Shown one piece after another: positions 33,903-42,541 of a DNA stretch of 64,000 nt. Position 1 is the stretch's first letter. Every line of letters starts with the position of its first letter. The position numbers and the translations under genes are program-made. The notes under the pieces were generated by a model, which saw only the letters and a list, made by a program, of their open reading frames with translations, did not search any database and was not told the origin of the DNA. The stretch comes from Bog-473 sp963783965 (lineage in GTDB: Bacteria; Actinomycetota; Acidimicrobiia; Acidimicrobiales; RAAP-2), in contig CAWAPQ010000004.1 in assembly GCA_963783965.1 (NCBI GenBank), positions 62,001 through 126,000 on the forward strand, read 5' to 3'.

Positions 33903-35314
33903 CACGCCACCTCCTTGGGTTGTGCTTGGGGAACGGGGGCACCGCCGCGGTCAGACCTGGCGGTGGTGGCCAGGGCCTGCGCCGCCGAGGCGCCGCTGCG
34001 CACAGCGCCCTCCATGGTCGCCGGCCATCCGGTGTCGATCCATGCGCCTGCGAGTACCAGGCCGGCGCGGCGTGTCGTGGTCGATGGGCGAAGTGATTGG
34101 GTTCCTGGGGAGGCACGGAAGGTGGCCCTGCGCTCTTTCGTGACGGTCGAGTCCGCTACTCGAGCCTCGGCCACGGACGGCAGCAGCTGCTCCAGCGCGG
34201 CGACGGTGTCCTGCACCAAGTCCTCAGGTGGGCGGCCCAGCAGATGATCGGCCGCGGACAGAGAGACCGCGAGGTACTGCTGGCCCGATTGGTGAAGTCC
34301 TGACGGGGCGGTGCGATCGAACACCCACTGCACGGGCGAACGATGAGCCGCCATCATCGGCCAGTCCGTCACCCGCCGGTCGAAGATCAAATGGACGTCG
34401 ACGACCGCCGATGACCCGAGCTCCGGCCAGCGCGAGCGGCCGTCGACCCACTTCGGAAGGATTTCGACCGCCTCTTCGTGGGGTACGGCAGCGACGACAG
34501 CGTCGGCCTCGAGTGGCCCATCACGGGTCAAGACCCGCCACCCTCTGTCATCGTCCCCTTCGACGCCCGTGACGCGCACACCGACATGTACAGCTGCTCC
34601 GGCACGATGCAATGCCGCGGCTGCCCGATCCCCGTGTAGTTGGCCCAAGGGAATGGCGCTCCATCCGATGTCGGACGCCTCCCGTGAGGAGAGGAGTCCG
34701 GTCTTGAACACCATTGCGGCCACGGCCAGCGACACGTCTGATGCCGGGAGGTTGACCGTGGGGACCGTGATGAGATCCCACACGGCAGCGATCGCCGCAT
34801 CGGACTGCCCGTGCGCGGCAAGCCAGGCGCCAAAGGTGACGTCGTCGAGGCGGCGGTCCTCGAGGTCGAGGCGGTACAGAGCGGCCAGGGCGCTGCCCAG
34901 GCCCAACCGATCACGCACCGAAATGTGTCGGTAACGCAGGAGGGTGCCCGCGAGATGGAACGGGACCGGCAGGTCGTGCCGGCGCAGCCGCCCGACCACG
35001 GGCCCGCCCGCACCCGGAGCGACAACCGGAACGTCGAGAGGCTGCGGGGGAACCACACTGTCTGCAGCCCCGATCCGGTCGAGAAAGCGCAGATACGCGT
35101 GACAGCAGGCGAGAAAGACATGTTGGCCGTTATCCATGGAGACGCCGTGACGTGAGAACGACCACGTGAGGCCGCCCAGACGGCGCTGGCGTTCGAGGAC
35201 CGTGACCCGTGCACCGAGATCGGCACACTCGAGTGCGGCCGACAGCCCGGCCAACCCGGCTCCCAGGATCACGACGTGCCGGCCGACGAGGGCGCCGCGC
35301 TCGCGTGCGGTCAT
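33902..35314 (-). CDS. hpnE: Hydroxysqualene dehydroxylase HpnE
   Basis: A 470-residue FAD-dependent amine-oxidase-fold protein. The ATG at 35314 overlaps the hpnD stop (ATGA). The dinucleotide-binding site HVVILGAGLAGLSAALECADLG is followed by VTVLERQRRLGG. The C-terminus has LVLAGAWIDTGWPATMEGAVRSG, which closes the FAD site. It reduces hydroxysqualene to squalene, the last of the three steps from FPP. Its order after hpnC and hpnD supports the assignment over phytoene desaturase. Confidence 0.93.
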   Translation of the reverse strand: MTARERGALVGRHVVILGAGLAGLSAALECADLGARVTVLERQRRLGGLTWSFSRHGVSMDNGQHVFLACCHAYLRFLDRIGAADSVVPPQPLDVPVVAPGAGGPVVGRLRRHDLPVPFHLAGTLLRYRHISVRDRLGLGSALAALYRLDLEDRRLDDVTFGAWLAAHGQSDAAIAAVWDLITVPTVNLPASDVSLAVAAMVFKTGLLSSREASDIGWSAIPLGQLHGDRAAAALHRAGAAVHVGVRVTGVEGDDDRGWRVLTRDGPLEADAVVAAVPHEEAVEILPKWVDGRSRWPELGSSAVVDVHLIFDRRVTDWPMMAAHRSPVQWVFDRTAPSGLHQSGQQYLAVSLSAADHLLGRPPEDLVQDTVAALEQLLPSVAEARVADSTVTKERRATFRASPGTQSLRPSTTTRRAGLVLAGAWIDTGWPATMEGAVRSGASAAQALATTARSDRGGAPVPQAQPKEVA

Positions 35315-36186
35315 GCCTGTCCGAGGGCCAGGGCGCGCACCGCCACCCCGCTCTTCTGCCACGCGGGCAACGACATCCGCCCTCGCAGCACGGCGCGCGG
35401 ATCTCGGCGAATCGACGTGAGGAGTCGCCGATAGATACCGGCCATGGCCGCCGTCGCGGCCCGCGACCGACGGTCGAGCAACGGCAGCAGCTCGAGTCCT
35501 CGCCCGTACCACTCCTCCGCCCGGGCCGACTCGTAGGCGATGAGCGCCACCAGGTCGTCTTCGTCGCCTTCCAGGTCAGGGCCGAGCCCGAACCGTGCCA
35601 GATCGGCTACCGGCAGGTAGACCCGTCCCATCTCCCTGTCCTCGACGACATCGCGCAGGATATTGGTGATTTGGAGGGCTACGCCGAGGTCATCGGCGAG
35701 GCTGTTCGCTCGGACCGTGTCGGCACCACCGTAAATGGCCAGGCTGAGCCGCCCGACGGTTCCCGCGACCAGCCGGCAGTAGCCAACGAGGTCGTCGAAG
35801 GTTTCATAGCGGGTCCCGTCGACGTCCATTTCGCACCCGTCGATCAGCTGTTCGATCGCCGTGATCGGCAATGCCCACACCCGGCTCACATCGGAGACGG
35901 CGATCATGACCGGGTCGCCGACAGCGGTCCACCGAGAGAGATCACCTGGCAATTCGGCGACGTCATGGCGCACCTGCACCAGGGCTTCGTGCTTCTGCGC
36001 GGCCGCAGCGGTACCGTCGCCGATGTCGTCGATGCGCCGGGCCAAGGCGTAGAGCGCGGACATGGCTCGCCGCTTGGCCGGCGGCAGGAGCTTGATCCCG
36101 TAGGAGAAATTACGAGCTTCTGCCGCGGTAATGGCCTCGCAACGGTCATATGCCTCGTCGACTGCAGACTCTTCAGATCGGCTCAT
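35311..36186 (-). CDS. hpnD: Presqualene diphosphate synthase HpnD
   Basis: A 291-residue squalene/phytoene synthase-family protein. The first Asp-rich motif is ARRIDDIGD, the second LRDVVEDREMGRVYLP. YCRLVAGTVGRLSLAIYG is also typical. HpnD joins two FPP to presqualene diphosphate. ATG 36186 lies 2 nt after the hpnC stop. Order and neighbours (hpnC, hpnE) favour HpnD over phytoene synthase. Confidence 0.93.
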   Translation of the reverse strand: MSRSEESAVDEAYDRCEAITAAEARNFSYGIKLLPPAKRRAMSALYALARRIDDIGDGTAAAAQKHEALVQVRHDVAELPGDLSRWTAVGDPVMIAVSDVSRVWALPITAIEQLIDGCEMDVDGTRYETFDDLVGYCRLVAGTVGRLSLAIYGGADTVRANSLADDLGVALQITNILRDVVEDREMGRVYLPVADLARFGLGPDLEGDEDDLVALIAYESARAEEWYGRGLELLPLLDRRSRAATAAMAGIYRRLLTSIRRDPRAVLRGRMSLPAWQKSGVAVRALALGQA

Positions 36187-36188
36187 TG

Positions 36189-37109
36189 TCACTGCGTCCT
36201 CGATGCAATGCCGTTCGACGCGATGACGCTCGACATGTGGCGGGCCCAGTACAACCCCGGCCGCCTGGAGGCAGGACGCAGAACATCGAAGTCCCGTTTC
36301 GCGATGGCGTCGAGAGCGGCGTGGCCCCCGGCCCAGAATCCCGCCACCGCCCAGCGGGTCCGCCCGGTGAGCACCGTCAGCAGCGGGAGGCCCCGGTCGA
36401 GCCAGGACCGGGCACGGGCGACCTCGAAGACCATCAGGGCCCGAAGCTCTGGATTGGCAGGCCCGCACACCAGCATGGCGGCGTCGACGTCGAAGCGGTG
36501 CAGATCCTCTCTTGGGAGGTAGACCCGACCCGCCAGCGCGTCCTCCATGACGTCCTGCCAGTGCTCCGCCAGCTGGAGTCCTGTACAGATGGCGTCGGAG
36601 TAGGCCAATCGATCTGCGGCCTCGACGCCGAACACACCGAGGACCAGACGACCCACGGGATTCGCGGAGAGGCGGCAGTAGTCGAGGAGATGGTCGAACG
36701 TCTCGTAGGACGCGACCAGCTGGTCTCTTCGGTTGGCCTCAATGAGGTCGAAGAGGGGCTGAGGATCGATCCGGAGGTCACGCACCGACGTCGCGGCCTC
36801 GACGACCAAGGGGTGATGGCTCCCCGGCCCGGCGCTGGATCCAACGGGCTCGTCGAGTGCGGACTTCGTGTCGCACTCGAGCCAGTTCAGAGCATGCAGG
36901 CGGTCGCCGGAGTAGTCATCGCCGAGGTAGTCGACCAGGCGGGCGAAGCCGTAGAAAGCCAAGAGGTGACGCCGAGACTCTTTGGGGAGGACCACTGATG
37001 CCACCGCGAAGTTCTCGCTGGAGGCGCGGCCCAAGATCTCGGGAGCGCCAGGCAGCCCGGGAGGAGTGCCGTTATCTGCGGAGGTGTAAGAGAATGACCG
37101 GATGGTCAC
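36189..37109 (-). CDS. hpnC: Hydroxysqualene synthase HpnC
   Basis: A 306-residue member of the squalene-synthase fold. FARLVDYLGDDYSGD replaces the first DDxxD, and LAEHWQDVMEDALAGRVYLP is the second metal site. YCRLSANPVGRLVLGVFG is characteristic of HpnC. It converts presqualene diphosphate to hydroxysqualene. It is the first gene of the operon. The GTG at 37109 has no Shine-Dalgarno and lies only 2 nt from a promoter -10 element, so the true start may be TTG 37034; the conserved part begins just after that. Confidence 0.9.
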   Translation of the reverse strand: MTIRSFSYTSADNGTPPGLPGAPEILGRASSENFAVASVVLPKESRRHLLAFYGFARLVDYLGDDYSGDRLHALNWLECDTKSALDEPVGSSAGPGSHHPLVVEAATSVRDLRIDPQPLFDLIEANRRDQLVASYETFDHLLDYCRLSANPVGRLVLGVFGVEAADRLAYSDAICTGLQLAEHWQDVMEDALAGRVYLPREDLHRFDVDAAMLVCGPANPELRALMVFEVARARSWLDRGLPLLTVLTGRTRWAVAGFWAGGHAALDAIAKRDFDVLRPASRRPGLYWARHMSSVIASNGIASRTQ

Positions 37110-37140
37110 TGGTTGTACGTGCTCTACCAGCCCCTGTCAA
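37095..37140 (-). promoter_or_regulatory. Proximal copy of the hopanoid promoter-operator module (P1)
   Basis: On the minus strand TTGACA (37140-37135), 17 nt, TACAAC (37117-37112), then a dyad TGACC-GGAT-GGTCA (37108-37095). The predicted transcription start is near 37105, just inside the annotated hpnC start. The module shares 21 of 25 bases with the distal copy over 37104-37128. Confidence 0.6.
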
Positions 37141-37201
37141 GTATCCGGCCATTGATTTCGCCATGGTGAAACAAATCGGGCGACGGCAGGGACCCAAGAA
37201 A

Positions 37202-37248
37202 TGACCGTTCGGTCAGACGTTGTACGTGCTCGACCCGGTGCTCGTCAA
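37202..37248 (-). promoter_or_regulatory. Distal copy of the hopanoid promoter-operator module (P2)
   Basis: On the minus strand TTGACG (37248-37243), 18 nt, TACAAC (37224-37219), then a perfect palindrome TGACCGAACGGTCA (37215-37202). The palindrome is 3 nt after the -10 element, the same distance as in the proximal copy. TGACCG-N2-CGGTCA is a typical TetR-family operator, and the gene just upstream encodes a TetR-type regulator. It would give hpnC a leader of about 100 nt. Confidence 0.65.
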
Positions 37249-37282
37249 GCGACGCAGCGGCGACCAAACGCAGCAGGCACGG

Positions 37283-38029
37283 TCAGGCGAGGTCATCGGG
37301 CGGCCAGTCCGAACCGACTGCCCAGGTCAGGACCGTACCGAAGACCGATTGGATCACCCGGAGGCCGGCTTGCACCGCGGCTTCCTCATCGTCTCCCTGA
37401 TCCTTGGGCACAAAGGGTTGCCCGGCCGTCTGCGCCAGAGTCCGGAGCACTTTGCGCGCCAACTGGTCGCTTGGCTCGTGGCCCTTTGCGGCGCGGCTCC
37501 CGAGTTCAAGGAGCATCGGCAAGACATCTGCCACGACATAGCCGAGGAGAAGGGCCAGCTTGTCGCCGTCGTGCCGGAGTTCTTCGGCCCCGCCCATGGA
37601 GTCGAGCGTCGACTGGAACCGCTCGGTGGTATCGACGAGCAATGTCTCGATGGAGGCCGTAAGGAGGGCCTCTTTGGACGGGAAGTACCGGTACACGTTC
37701 CCTTTTGCCATTTTGGCGGCCTCGGCGATATCGCTGACTGAGACCTCGGCATAGCTGCGCGTCTTGAACGCGTCGATCGCTGCGGCCACGATCCTCGTTC
37801 GACATTCGGCTGGATCGGCGTCGGCTTGGGCCCTGATGCGAAGGATGGCCTCCACGTGACATTCGTCGTAGACGAACCGGTTGGCTGATTGTCGTTCTGG
37901 CGCGGGAATGAGTCCGCTGCGGCGGTAGTAGTGGATGGTGCTCGCTGGGACGCCGGTGCGCTCCACCAGGTCGGAGAGCGTCAGCCGTCCGGTTCCTCGC
38001 GAGTCAAGAGGCGCAGCCATACGGCCCAT
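37283..38029 (-). CDS. MerR-TetR hybrid transcriptional regulator
   Basis: A 248-residue protein with two DNA-binding domains. Residues about 12-65 are MerR-like (LTLSDLVERTGVPASTIHYYRRSGLIP...RFVYDECHVEAILRI). Residues about 75-125 are TetR-like (TRIVAAAIDAFKTRSYAEVSVSDIAEAAKMAKGNVYRYFPSKEAL), followed by a helical ligand-binding region. It lies just upstream of the hopanoid operon in the same direction, and two TetR-type palindromes lie between them, so it probably represses that operon. An ATG at 38020 is an alternative start. Confidence 0.88.
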   Translation of the reverse strand: MGRMAAPLDSRGTGRLTLSDLVERTGVPASTIHYYRRSGLIPAPERQSANRFVYDECHVEAILRIRAQADADPAECRTRIVAAAIDAFKTRSYAEVSVSDIAEAAKMAKGNVYRYFPSKEALLTASIETLLVDTTERFQSTLDSMGGAEELRHDGDKLALLLGYVVADVLPMLLELGSRAAKGHEPSDQLARKVLRTLAQTAGQPFVPKDQGDDEEAAVQAGLRVIQSVFGTVLTWAVGSDWPPDDLA

Positions 38030-38159
38030 TTTTGCCCACTTTGCAGGTGACGTCGACCACGGCCGGAGGTGCCCCTCATGGATTCTCGAAGAAAGGACGC
38101 AATCACCCCTCTTTTGGACGATACCGAGCGCTGACGGCGCGGGCTGATCTGACCTTGCT

Positions 38160-39524
38160 TCAGTCCGACAGGGCAGTACCGTTCCGAGGCCGCTGCGAGT
38201 GTGTGGTGCTGCGTCTCGAAGGCGGCGTGGTTGGGTCGCTGGCCGAGACCTGGTCGACCGTGTTGACGAGTGTGCCCACCCCCTGGGGCACCGGCCCGTC
38301 AATGAGCGGATCCCCGGTTCGAACCATCCAGTCATGCAGCCGCCGTCGGAGGTCGTCTGCGACCGAAGCCAACGCCGGATCGTCGATGCGATTGTTTCCT
38401 TCCGAGGGATCGAGCCACAGATCAAAGAGTGCCTCCCACGGTGGGGGCACATCGGCCCAGCCCGCTGCCAGTAGGACGTCCTTGGTCAAGCTGTCGTCCA
38501 GGTTTGCCAGAACCCTCCCCGGGTGTCGGTCGTCGTAGCGGCGCATGTACTTGTAACGCTTCGTGCGAACGGCTCGTTGCGGCTCGTAGGCCGCGTGGTA
38601 GGTCACCTCAGCGAAGACTTCGTCGTGAACCTCGGCAACGTCGCCGCGGACGAGAGGGAGGAGTGAACGACCCTCGAGCCACGGCGGGTGCTCCAGTCCG
38701 ACCACGTCGCAGATCGTCGGGTACAGATCCAAATGGGTGACCAAGGCGTCGCTCACGCGGCCGCGCTCGAAACCGCCCGGGCCTCGCACCAGCAACATGA
38801 CCCCGATCCCCCGGTCGTACATGGTGCACTTGGCATCCGGGAAAGCGAGACCGTGGTCGGTTGTGAAGAACACCAGCGTGTCGTCGGCGAGCCCGTTCTC
38901 CTCGAGCGCATTCAGCACGGTCCCGACTCCCTGGTCGAGCGCGCGTGCACTGGCCCGGAACGAAGCCATGTCCCGACGCGTCTGGGCGTTGTCGGGCACG
39001 TTCTCGGGCGGCCGGGAGTACAGGACGTCGCGAATGGACGATGGTTCGAAGAACTCCCTGTGGGTCTCGAAGAAACCGACCGAGAGGAAGAACGGAGCCT
39101 GGTCCTGGGCCGCCCGGGTGGCGATCAGCTTCGTGGCCGCCGGTGCCACCTCGCTCACCCGCGTGGAGTCGAGGTCGACGACAAGGTCGTACCCGAGGTC
39201 TCCGGGATCCTCCGACACATGCTGCTCGCCGACCAAGCCCGTCCAATAGCCGGCCTCCCGTAACACGTTGACGATGTGCCTCTCCGGATGGCGCAGCCGG
39301 TAGCCACGGTGCGCGAGTCCGAGCATCCCCGTCGCATGGGTGCATTGGCCGGTGAGCAGCGCCGCCCTCGACCCCGAGCAGACGGGTGCGGCACAGAAGG
39401 CCTGGCGGAAGAGCACTCCCTGATCGGCCATGTGCTGAATGTTCGGCGTCGGAACGGGATACCCGTAGGGCTGCACGTAGCGGCCCGTGTCGTGCGAGTG
39501 CAGGTAGAGGACGTTTGGTCTCAT
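38160..39524 (-). CDS. Sulfatase family protein
   Basis: A 454-residue protein. ATG 39524 opens MRPNVLYLHSHDTGRY, the metal-binding start of sulfatases. APVCSGSRAALLTGQ holds Cys49, expected to become formylglycine; the consensus is C-x-P/A-x-R, and here Gly stands in the third place. TTDHGLAFPD supplies further metal ligands, and KRYKYMRRYDDRHPG resembles the heparan-sulfamidase branch. There is no signal peptide, so cytoplasmic action is inferred. It is divergent from a sulfotransferase 55 nt away, suggesting turnover of a sulfated cell compound. Confidence 0.9.
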   Translation of the reverse strand: MRPNVLYLHSHDTGRYVQPYGYPVPTPNIQHMADQGVLFRQAFCAAPVCSGSRAALLTGQCTHATGMLGLAHRGYRLRHPERHIVNVLREAGYWTGLVGEQHVSEDPGDLGYDLVVDLDSTRVSEVAPAATKLIATRAAQDQAPFFLSVGFFETHREFFEPSSIRDVLYSRPPENVPDNAQTRRDMASFRASARALDQGVGTVLNALEENGLADDTLVFFTTDHGLAFPDAKCTMYDRGIGVMLLVRGPGGFERGRVSDALVTHLDLYPTICDVVGLEHPPWLEGRSLLPLVRGDVAEVHDEVFAEVTYHAAYEPQRAVRTKRYKYMRRYDDRHPGRVLANLDDSLTKDVLLAAGWADVPPPWEALFDLWLDPSEGNNRIDDPALASVADDLRRRLHDWMVRTGDPLIDGPVPQGVGTLVNTVDQVSASDPTTPPSRRSTTHSQRPRNGTALSD

Positions 39525-39579
39525 TTTTCCGCAAGAGTAGCAATTCCCACTGTTTCGCTCGGAAAGATAGGATATAGAC

Positions 39580-40416
39580 GTGGGAGTGAACCTGCGTGTG
39601 GAAGGCATCTCCTACTTGATCTGTGCCACTCAGCGCAGCGGGAGCACGCTGTTGTGTGAGCTCCTGCGGGCCACCGACGTGGCCGGTGTACCAGACGAGT
39701 ATTTCGAAGGGCTGCGCGAGACTGGGCTGCCTCGTCAACCACGTCAGTACTTCGAGGATGCGTCTGTTCGGGACATCGCCGAGCGACTCACGCCGATGGA
39801 ACCGGGGCGACCGGAGCAAGCCGGCGAATTCGAGCAATGGTTCCGGTACGTATTGCAACGCGGCACCACTCTCAACGGCGTCTTCGGCTCCAAGATGATG
39901 TGGAACTACCTCGACGACTTCAAATCGCGGATGGCGGAGCTTCCGGGTCTGGACGACCTGTCGTTCAACGAGCAGCTCAAGGCTGTCTTCCCCCGGCTGA
40001 AGATCATCTTCATCAGGAGGCGGGACAAGGTGGCGCAGGCCGTTTCACTCTGGAAGGCGATTCAAACCCAGCAGTGGCGTACCGAATCAGAATCGGATTT
40101 TGAGGAGGTCGATACCGGCGAGCTCCCGGATGTCCAGTACGACTACCGGGCCATTGAGCACCTGCTCAACGAACTGCACCGGTGGGACGCACATTGGGAA
40201 GACTGGTTCCACGCCACGGGCCGGGACCCGATACGCGTCTTCTACGACGAGTTCACCGTCAGCCGGGCCGCCACCGTCGGTCGCGTCCTGGACGCTCTCG
40301 GCGTCGACCCGCCCGAACCCGAAGGCAAGAAGCCGCTGCAGCGCCAGGCCGACAACCTCTCGAAGGACTGGGTCGCTCGTTTCCGCGCTGACAGCGAGAG
40401 CCGTCAGCGCATCTGA
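39580..40416 (+). CDS. Stf0-type sulfotransferase
   Basis: A 278-residue protein. ICATQRSGSTLLCELL is the PAPS 5'-phosphosulfate loop, and IIFIRRRDKVAQAVSLWKAIQTQQW is the 3'-phosphate region with the Stf0 signature. The C-terminus has RVFYDEFTVSRAATVGRVLDALGV. Stf0 enzymes sulfate trehalose and related sugars. The GTG start has TAGGAT about 7 nt upstream and no Shine-Dalgarno, so the message may be leaderless. It is divergent from the sulfatase. Confidence 0.92.
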   Translation: MGVNLRVEGISYLICATQRSGSTLLCELLRATDVAGVPDEYFEGLRETGLPRQPRQYFEDASVRDIAERLTPMEPGRPEQAGEFEQWFRYVLQRGTTLNGVFGSKMMWNYLDDFKSRMAELPGLDDLSFNEQLKAVFPRLKIIFIRRRDKVAQAVSLWKAIQTQQWRTESESDFEEVDTGELPDVQYDYRAIEHLLNELHRWDAHWEDWFHATGRDPIRVFYDEFTVSRAATVGRVLDALGVDPPEPEGKKPLQRQADNLSKDWVARFRADSESRQRI

Positions 40417-40433
40417 CGCACCCCGAATCCTCG

Positions 40434-41072
40434 TCAACCAGAGAGGTAGAGGTGGGGTGAGTCAACGCGTGGGCGGGTTATCTCAAAGAATCCGTCGTGC
40501 TGAGAAAGCACCTGAATCGCGTCCCACATCTCGAGTGCGGAGGGTCCCGTCGGGGCCGGCGCCATGACCGGTCCTTTGAAGCCGTGCGGAGGATCAGATC
40601 GAACGACTATCGCGGGTGTCTGCGTCTTGTTCCCGCAGAACGCGTAAGCGACCTCCATCGACTCGCGGATGGGCACGTCCCACCTCTGGTCGTCCGCAGC
40701 GTCCAGCAGTCGACTCTCGAGCTCCGCGGCCGCAAGGCATGCTGCGAACAGAACCTGGTCTCTCGGCTGTTTCCCGACGAAGTATCGGCGACCCCATTCT
40801 GTGTAGAGCTTGTCCACGGCGTCCTCGCCGTCCTCGGCACGAGCTGCTTCAAAGATTCGCAGCATCCGATGGGAGATCGCGTGGCCATCGAGTGCCCGCT
40901 GGCGGAACTCTGCTGGGACCGTCGGTGCCACGTCGTAGTCGTCCCGGATCTCAAGGCAATACGAGCGCCAACGCAGCGTGAGGTTTCGCGCTGGAGCCAC
41001 CTCACTCACCCAGCGTGACGTGACCCATGCCCAGGGACAGCTCGGATCAACGAAGACTTCGACCACGGTCAC
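40434..41072 (-). CDS. DsbA-family thioredoxin-fold protein (Rv2466c-like)
   Basis: A 212-residue protein from GTG 41072 (VTVVEVFVDPSCPWAWVTSRW). The thioredoxin-fold motif is CPWA with only the first cysteine. VTSRWVSEV and the helical insertion (HRMLRIFEAARAEDGEDAVDKLYTEWGRRYF) match the mycothiol-dependent reductase group around mycobacterial Rv2466c. TPAIVV before the C-terminal strand is the cis-Pro loop. It probably reduces an organic substrate with mycothiol. The lack of a second cysteine implies a monothiol mechanism. Confidence 0.82.
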   Translation of the reverse strand: MTVVEVFVDPSCPWAWVTSRWVSEVAPARNLTLRWRSYCLEIRDDYDVAPTVPAEFRQRALDGHAISHRMLRIFEAARAEDGEDAVDKLYTEWGRRYFVGKQPRDQVLFAACLAAAELESRLLDAADDQRWDVPIRESMEVAYAFCGNKTQTPAIVVRSDPPHGFKGPVMAPAPTGPSALEMWDAIQVLSQHDGFFEITRPRVDSPHLYLSG

Positions 41073-41210
41073 GACTGAGAGGCTAAAGCGCTCGCCACGT
41101 CGGCGACAAGGTCTCGGCTTCGCGTCGGCGGCCAGGCACGATTGACGAAGCGACCTTGCCCGCCCCTCTCGAGCTGTCACGAGGACTCCTGCAGCTCGAC
41201 GTGGCCTGAT

Positions 41211-41525
41211 TCAGCGCTGCGTCCGGCGGCTGGACTTCTTCTTCGAGGCAGGCCGGATCAGCACATCGAGCACTTCCCCGATCGCCTGTTCCCGATCGGG
41301 GAGGTCCGGCAGGGCCAGCTGCTCCTGCACCTGATAGCGGTTACGCCGCCCTTCCCGCTCCTTGACCACGTAGCCCGCCTCGGTCAGGTCGGCGACGATG
41401 GCAAACGCATGCCGCTCGGTGATACCCAATTCCATTGCGATGTCACGCAGCCGGACATCGGGTTCGCGGGCGACACAGAGTAGAGCCCGACCGTGATTCG
41501 TAAGGAAGCTCCACGTGGTGGTCAC
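41211..41525 (-). CDS. Small winged-helix transcriptional regulator
   Basis: A 104-residue protein from GTG 41525. TTTWSFLTNHGRALLCVAREPDVRLRDIAMELGITERHAFAIVADLTEAGYVVKEREGRRNRY is a compact winged helix of the MarR/ArsR-like type; the tail is basic. It lies upstream of the thioredoxin-fold gene in the same direction, with a 138-nt gap. TATCTT about 10 nt upstream and no Shine-Dalgarno suggest a leaderless message. The ligand and targets are unknown. Confidence 0.82.
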   Translation of the reverse strand: MTTTWSFLTNHGRALLCVAREPDVRLRDIAMELGITERHAFAIVADLTEAGYVVKEREGRRNRYQVQEQLALPDLPDREQAIGEVLDVLIRPASKKKSSRRTQR

Positions 41526-42133
41526 CCACGCAAGATAGCAGAGTTATTTAAGAAACATATTGCTAGTATTTGGAATCCAGGGTAGGCCGACGAGGTTTCT
41601 CGGAGTCCGGCATTGACGGTTGCTTCTTTCGGGGCACCGGGTGTCAACGTCGCTCGTTGGCGTCGTTCCAGCCTGACGTCCTCGGCGTCGGCTCAGTGCC
41701 GTGCCGTGCCGGCGTCTCCGGCACCCTGTCCAGCGATACCGACTCTTCGAGACACTCGACCGCGATCGGTTCGTTCCACTCTCGACTCCACGCTCACGGC
41801 CATTGAGGGGAAGGCAGGGCCATCAGGCAGCGAACGCAGCGCGCGCCGACCGCTTTGGGATGCGGAACTCATTCTCTGAAATGGAGAGTTCTCTCTGGAA
41901 CTTGAAAGCTGGGAAGGACCTGGGAAACGAAGCCCCCGATTCCACGGCCGTTGCTTCTACGCTGTCATCGGGATAGCTTGCCTTCGGAGTTGGAACGAGG
42001 GGGCTAGCTTCTTGGGGCACCAAGGGCAGACATCAACACCAACATCCTGACCTTCAAACTGAATGAGGACGAGGACGCCCCTATCGCGTTGGGGCGCTCG
42101 TTCGCCAAGCAACGATGACAAGAGGAGAAAGCA
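41526..42133. other. Intergenic stretch of about 600 bases
   Basis: The first 50 bases are AT-rich (TTATTTAAGAAACATATTG) and hold the promoter of the minus-strand regulator. No frame in the remainder has a ribosome binding site or recognisable protein features. AGAGGAGAAAG at the right end serves the next gene. Confidence 0.4.
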
Positions 42134-42541
42134 ATGCTCGCCGCCAGCTATCAATATCCGATCCTCGATTTCTTCCTGACGATGTTGTATTTCTTCCTCT
42201 TCATCATCTGGATCTGGCTGCTGATCATGGTGTTCATGGACATCTTCCGCAGCCATGACATGGGCGGCTGGGCCAAAGCTCTCTGGGCGATCTTCATCAT
42301 CATTCTCCCGTTCCTCGGCGTGTTCGTGTACCTGATCGCCAGAGGCGGCAAGATGCACGAGCGGCAGGCCCAGGAGGCCGCATCACAGCAAAAGGCCTTT
42401 GACCAATACGTCCAGCAGGCCGCAGGAACGCCGGGGGCCAGCACTGCCGACCAGCTGTCCAAGTTGGCCGATCTGAAGTCCCAGGGCGTGCTGACCGACG
42501 CCGAATTCGAATCGCAGAAGGCGAAGATCCTGGCAACGTAA
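42134..42541 (+). CDS. Membrane protein with PLDc_N-like and SHOCT domains
   Basis: A 135-residue protein behind AGAGGAGAAAG. Two helices (about 9-36 and 48-68) surround FRSHDMGGWAKALWAIFIIILPFLGVFVYLI, the PLDc_N-type pattern. A polar linker leads to the C-terminal SHOCT motif DQLSKLADLKSQGVLTDAEFESQKAKIL. Such proteins are common in actinobacteria. SHOCT is thought to be an oligomerisation module. It is monocistronic and its function is unknown. Confidence 0.88.
   Translation: MLAASYQYPILDFFLTMLYFFLFIIWIWLLIMVFMDIFRSHDMGGWAKALWAIFIIILPFLGVFVYLIARGGKMHERQAQEAASQQKAFDQYVQQAAGTPGASTADQLSKLADLKSQGVLTDAEFESQKAKILAT

Noticed and set aside
35311..37109. hpnC/hpnD as carotenoid phytoene synthases
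   Set aside because: Two synthase paralogues followed by an amine oxidase, prenyl synthase and squalene-hopene cyclase fit the HpnCDE squalene route.
38315..38324. GGTTCGAACC, which looks like the T-arm of a tRNA
   Set aside because: It lies inside the sulfatase gene, with no acceptor or anticodon stem at the right distance.
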